In this document: positions 61,367 through 64,000 of the stretch, piece by piece
How the letters are laid out: every line of letters begins with the position of its first letter
How positions within the stretch are numbered: the first letter of the stretch is position 1
Source: Nocardiopsis terrae
GTDB taxonomy: Bacteria; Actinomycetota; Actinomycetes; Streptosporangiales; Streptosporangiaceae
Assembly (NCBI RefSeq): GCF_014651695.1
Contig: NZ_BMXJ01000001.1
Location: 401,353-465,352 of the forward strand
Reading direction: 5' to 3'
DNA length: 64,000 nt
Translations under genes and position numbers: made by a program
Notes under the pieces: generated by a model
What the model saw: only the letters and a program-made list of their open reading frames with translations
Told to the model about the DNA's origin: nothing
Databases searched by the model: none

Positions 61367-62257
61367 GTGAGTGCCCCAACCCTCGACGACACCGACCGAG
61401 TAACCGGCGAGCTGATCGACACCTACCTGCCCATCGCGCAGGAGGCCGACCACAGGATCAACCCCCGCCGGTGGCGGCTCGCGGACTACTCCGCTGCTGA
61501 GCAAGGCAGCGTATTCCGCTCCTACGAAGATGCGCTCCAGTGGATGGACTCCTCCGCTTCGATCATCCGCGGGTGCATCCGCATCGCGAACACCCTCGGC
61601 CGCCGCGAGGAGTCCTGGCAGTACGCCGAGGCCACACAGTCCTTCTTCCGCGTTCGCAAGGACTTCCGGTCCTGGAGGATCTCGCACGAGGTCGCGGAGG
61701 AGTCCGCCCGCGGGTGCGGTCCCACCGCGCACGCGCGGATGCTCGCCAGTCTGGGTGAGTGCCACATCTGGTTGGAGGACATCGGCGTCGCCGAGGCCTA
61801 CCTCCAGCGGGCGCGCGCCCTCTGGATCAAGGGACGCCACGTCTTGGGCGAAGCCTCCTGCCTGGAAGCCCTGTGCATGGTGGAGATGAAGAAGGGCAAC
61901 CCGCCGAAGGCCCGCCAGCACGCCTCCACGGCCCGGGACATGTTCTCCGGGCAAGCACGGGAGCGGGGCGTGGTTCTCGCAACGCGACGCGTGGGTGAGA
62001 CCTACCTCGCCGAGCAAGACCACCGCCAGGCGCTCAAGTCCTTGGAGCACGCCTACGACTGGTTCCGCGACACCGGCGACGTCTACCAACAGGTCCGCAC
62101 GGGCCGGAGCCTGGTAGCCGCCCTTCGAGGATCGGGGCGGTCCGACGAGGCTAATCGTGTGCTCCAGGACCTCGTCGGTCTCGCCGAGTCGATCGGCGCA
62201 CACACCGACGCCGAAGAGCTCTCCCGCATGACTAAGCCGGTCACGACGGAAGCCTGA
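61367..62257 (+). CDS. TPR-repeat protein
   Basis: The 296-residue helical protein starts at GTG 61367. Tetratricopeptide-like repeats cover about residues 70-290: ARMLASLGECHIWLEDIGVAEAYLQRARALW, EALCMVEMKKGNPPKARQHASTARDMF, VGETYLAEQDHRQALKSLEHAYDWF, YQQVRTGRSLVAALRGSGRSDEANRVL. It lacks a DNA-binding domain, unlike SARP or XRE-TPR regulators. It is upstream of, and probably co-transcribed with, the small peptide and the cupin oxygenase, so a regulatory or scaffold role there is inferred. Confidence 0.85.
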   Translation: MSAPTLDDTDRVTGELIDTYLPIAQEADHRINPRRWRLADYSAAEQGSVFRSYEDALQWMDSSASIIRGCIRIANTLGRREESWQYAEATQSFFRVRKDFRSWRISHEVAEESARGCGPTAHARMLASLGECHIWLEDIGVAEAYLQRARALWIKGRHVLGEASCLEALCMVEMKKGNPPKARQHASTARDMFSGQARERGVVLATRRVGETYLAEQDHRQALKSLEHAYDWFRDTGDVYQQVRTGRSLVAALRGSGRSDEANRVLQDLVGLAESIGAHTDAEELSRMTKPVTTEA

Positions 62258-62394
62258 ACGCCGCCGCAGCGGGACGAAGCCCTTGACCCAGCGACATGTG
62301 GATGCCGCGAACGAGAAGCACCTGAACCCCGCTCGGCCTTGAGGAACCACCACTGCCCAGGCCGGGAAGCAACGCGAAGCCCAGGAAGGGACAC

Positions 62395-62466
62395 ATGGTC
62401 CGAGCACGAGCACCGCCCCGCGCAGAGCACACCCCCCGAATCCAACGAGGTACGAGGAGATCCTGA
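62395..62466 (+). CDS. 23-residue Arg-rich ORF overlapping the peptide start
   Basis: From ATG 62395 (AGGAAGG five bases upstream) the frame encodes MVRARAPPRAEHTPRIQRG and four more residues, then stops at TGA 62464-62466. The stop overlaps the next start as TGATG. It may be a coupled leader or attenuator for the peptide, or chance. Too short for family tests. Confidence 0.4.
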   Translation: MVRARAPPRAEHTPRIQRGTRRS

Positions 62467-62606
62467 TGGACAGCACCACGCAGTACGCCGACGACGAACT
62501 GGTTCTCGCGGTGGAGGACATCGCGGCCGTCCGGTCCCGCGCCGAGCAGCCCTCCGACGGCGGCAGCACCGGCAGGGGCGACACCAACGACAACGGCCTG
62601 TACTAG
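62466..62606 (+). CDS. 46-residue acidic peptide, candidate RiPP precursor
   Basis: The ATG at 62466 follows GAGGAG by six bases. The first half is a helical acidic leader-like part (YADDELVLAVEDIAAVRSRAE). The C-terminal third is Gly/Ser/Asp/Asn-rich (STGRGDTNDNGLY) and looks like a core. There is no Cys, so no lanthipeptide or thiopeptide chemistry. Its stop is nine bases before the TTG start of a JmjC/cupin oxygenase, and an aldo/keto reductase follows. Precursor role is inferred from size, leader-core layout and neighbours. Confidence 0.65.
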   Translation: MDSTTQYADDELVLAVEDIAAVRSRAEQPSDGGSTGRGDTNDNGLY

Positions 62607-62615
62607 GAGCACACC

Positions 62616-63809
62616 TTGACCGCTGACCTGATCAGCGGCCGTCTGGGCGGGGACCAGTTCCCCGCCCGGGTGCTCGGCCGCGAACACCGCCGCTACCCGG
62701 CCGGCGAAGGCGAACGAGAGGCCTTCGCCGACCTGCTGAACTGGTCGGATCTGAACACACTGCTCGCGCACCAGCGGCTCGACTCCCCCAGGATGCGGCT
62801 CGCCGCAGGAGGGGTCATTGACGCTGGTACCTACACCCGGCTTCGGCAGTACCGCCGGATGCCCGACTGGAACCAGCCCGTCCCCCACCTGTTCCAGCAG
62901 CAGCTCAAAGAGGGCGCGACGCTGGTTCTGGACGCCATCGACGAGATGCACCCGCCGATCGGACGGCTCATCAGCGAGCTGGAAGCCTGGCTCAGGACCG
63001 GAATCCAGGTCAACGCCTACGCCTCCTGGACCAGCCGGGAAGGTTTCGGAGTCCACTGGGACGACCACGACGTCATCGTTCTCCAGGTGTCGGGGCGCAA
63101 ACGGTGGCGCATCTACGGCAACACCCGTCTCGCCCCCTTGCATGAGGACGTCGAGTTCGCCGAAGAGGAACCCACGGAGACCATCGACGAGTTCGTCATG
63201 GCTCCCGGGGACGTCCTGCACGTCCCCCGAGGATGCTGGCACGCGGTCGCCGCCTCCGAGGGTGAGCCGAGCCTGCACCTGACCTGCGGTCTGGTGACCA
63301 CGACCGGGGTGAACTTCCTGCGCTGGCTGGTCAACGACCTGGTCGGGCACGACGAGATCAGGGCCGACGTTCCGCGTGCGGCTACCGAGCACGCGCTCTG
63401 GGCCCGGCGTATCTCCAAGCTGGTGTCGGACCGTCTGCGTTCTCCGGAGGTGGTGGAGGAGTACTGGCGAAGCCAGGACGAGACCTCTGCGGCACGTCCG
63501 GTGTTCAGCCTGCCGGTCGCGGTCACCGGCGACCTGACGCTGTCCTCCGTCGTCCGGTTCGCCTCCCTGCGGGGCACGGTCACCTCCGAACACACCCAGG
63601 TGGGAGACGAAGTGGTCTATGCCGCGCAGGGACGGCGCTGGCGCCTCTCGGCCAAGGTCGCCCCGGCGATCGCCCACCTGAACCGCAACGGCCCCACCTG
63701 CGTGAAGGAGCTGCACGAGCTGGTTCCTACTGTCTCGGAGAAGGCGCTTCTGGGGCTGCTGCACAGGTTGATGGACGATGGTGCGCTGGCCTGGGAAGGC
63801 GACGTATGA
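62616..63809 (+). CDS. JmjC/cupin-type Fe(II)/2-oxoglutarate oxygenase
   Basis: The 397-residue protein starts at TTG 62616 with AGGAG six bases upstream. It belongs to the cupin_4 (RoxA/YcfD-like) group. The iron triad is visible as HWD (His147, Asp149) in FGVHWDDHDVIVLQVSG and a distal His209 in VPRGCWHAV, 62 residues later, the same spacing as in E. coli YcfD. RKRWRIYG supplies the 2-oxoglutarate-binding Arg/Lys. The C-terminus (about 310-397) is a winged-helix-like domain, as in ribosomal oxygenases. Substrate here is inferred to be the 46-residue peptide. Confidence 0.85.
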   Translation: MTADLISGRLGGDQFPARVLGREHRRYPAGEGEREAFADLLNWSDLNTLLAHQRLDSPRMRLAAGGVIDAGTYTRLRQYRRMPDWNQPVPHLFQQQLKEGATLVLDAIDEMHPPIGRLISELEAWLRTGIQVNAYASWTSREGFGVHWDDHDVIVLQVSGRKRWRIYGNTRLAPLHEDVEFAEEEPTETIDEFVMAPGDVLHVPRGCWHAVAASEGEPSLHLTCGLVTTTGVNFLRWLVNDLVGHDEIRADVPRAATEHALWARRISKLVSDRLRSPEVVEEYWRSQDETSAARPVFSLPVAVTGDLTLSSVVRFASLRGTVTSEHTQVGDEVVYAAQGRRWRLSAKVAPAIAHLNRNGPTCVKELHELVPTVSEKALLGLLHRLMDDGALAWEGDV

Positions 63810-64000
63810 CCGTCCTCGGCATGGGGACCTACCGGAGCCGCGACGCCGCCACCTCGGTGAGCATCACGGCTTCGGCCGGGTGCCCTCTCATCGACACCGC
63901 ACCCGTGTACGGAGGGGGTTCGCACCAGGCCGCGATCGCGCCCGTGTTGCGTGAGCACCCCCATCTCCGTCTCTCCACCAAGGTCGGCTACATGACCGGT
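63806..64000 (+). CDS. Aldo/keto reductase (partial, right edge)
   Basis: The ATG at 63806 overlaps the oxygenase stop (ATGA). The 65 visible codons read MTVLGMGTYRSRDAATSV, LIDTAPVYGGG (the AKR motif with the catalytic Asp-Tyr pair in DTAPVYG) and LSTKVGYMTG (the catalytic Lys). The rest runs off the window. Tight coupling to the oxygenase indicates one operon, so it may act on the same peptide or its hydroxylated product. Confidence 0.85.
   Translation, partial: MTVLGMGTYRSRDAATSVSITASAGCPLIDTAPVYGGGSHQAAIAPVLREHPHLRLSTKVGYMTG

Overview
The window reads as a high-GC actinomycete chromosome, most like Nocardiopsis or another Streptosporangiales member. The pointers are the strong GC bias, GTG/TTG starts behind purine-rich ribosome sites, DesK-like two-component pairs, a CYP157/CYP154 P450 pair, XRE-DUF397 regulator pairs and an actinomycete-type integrative conjugative element. 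The assignment rests on gene content only; no 16S rRNA is present.

From 1 to 43.2 kb the content is ordinary chromosome: release factor 3 (cut by the left edge), a TetR regulator facing an acyl-CoA dehydrogenase across a double operator, an NmrA-like reductase, a two-component pair, a Ser/Thr kinase, two overlapping P450 genes, a CopA/CopZ copper-export operon with CsoR-type operators, an AGCS symporter, narGHJI with a divergent nitrate transporter, an AviRa-like 23S rRNA methyltransferase, four tRNA genes (Asp twice, Phe, Glu), a metallophosphoesterase, an MFS exporter, a PspC protein with a coupled 38-residue ORF, and an ABC exporter operon with its own two-component system.

From 43.4 to about 58.9 kb the region is mobile. 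It opens with a tRNA-Lys gene cut off just after the anticodon loop. Then follow a degenerate IS630-type element, an AT-rich operon of three exported proteins (a Tat-type secreted protein, a membrane-anchored alpha/beta-hydrolase and a Kelch lipoprotein) unlike its surroundings, and a second, different, degenerate IS630-type transposase. Next come a complete tRNA-Lys on the other strand, a tyrosine integrase, an excisionase-like HTH protein, about 1.5 kb of mostly non-coding DNA, a replication-relaxation protein, a conjugative coupling ATPase split in two by a 125-bp tandem duplication, and a sigma-like protein preceded by seven repeats spaced exactly 11 bp.

From 59.4 kb to the right edge lies a WhiJ/AbaA-type regulatory set (DUF397, XRE-DUF5753, HATPase) and then a plus-strand run: TPR protein, a 23-codon ORF, a 46-residue acidic peptide, a JmjC/cupin oxygenase with an intact HxD...H iron triad, and an aldo/keto reductase that runs off the edge. 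This last run has the architecture of a RiPP-type peptide-modification cluster. It and the AT-rich exported operon are the two best candidates for undescribed biology here.
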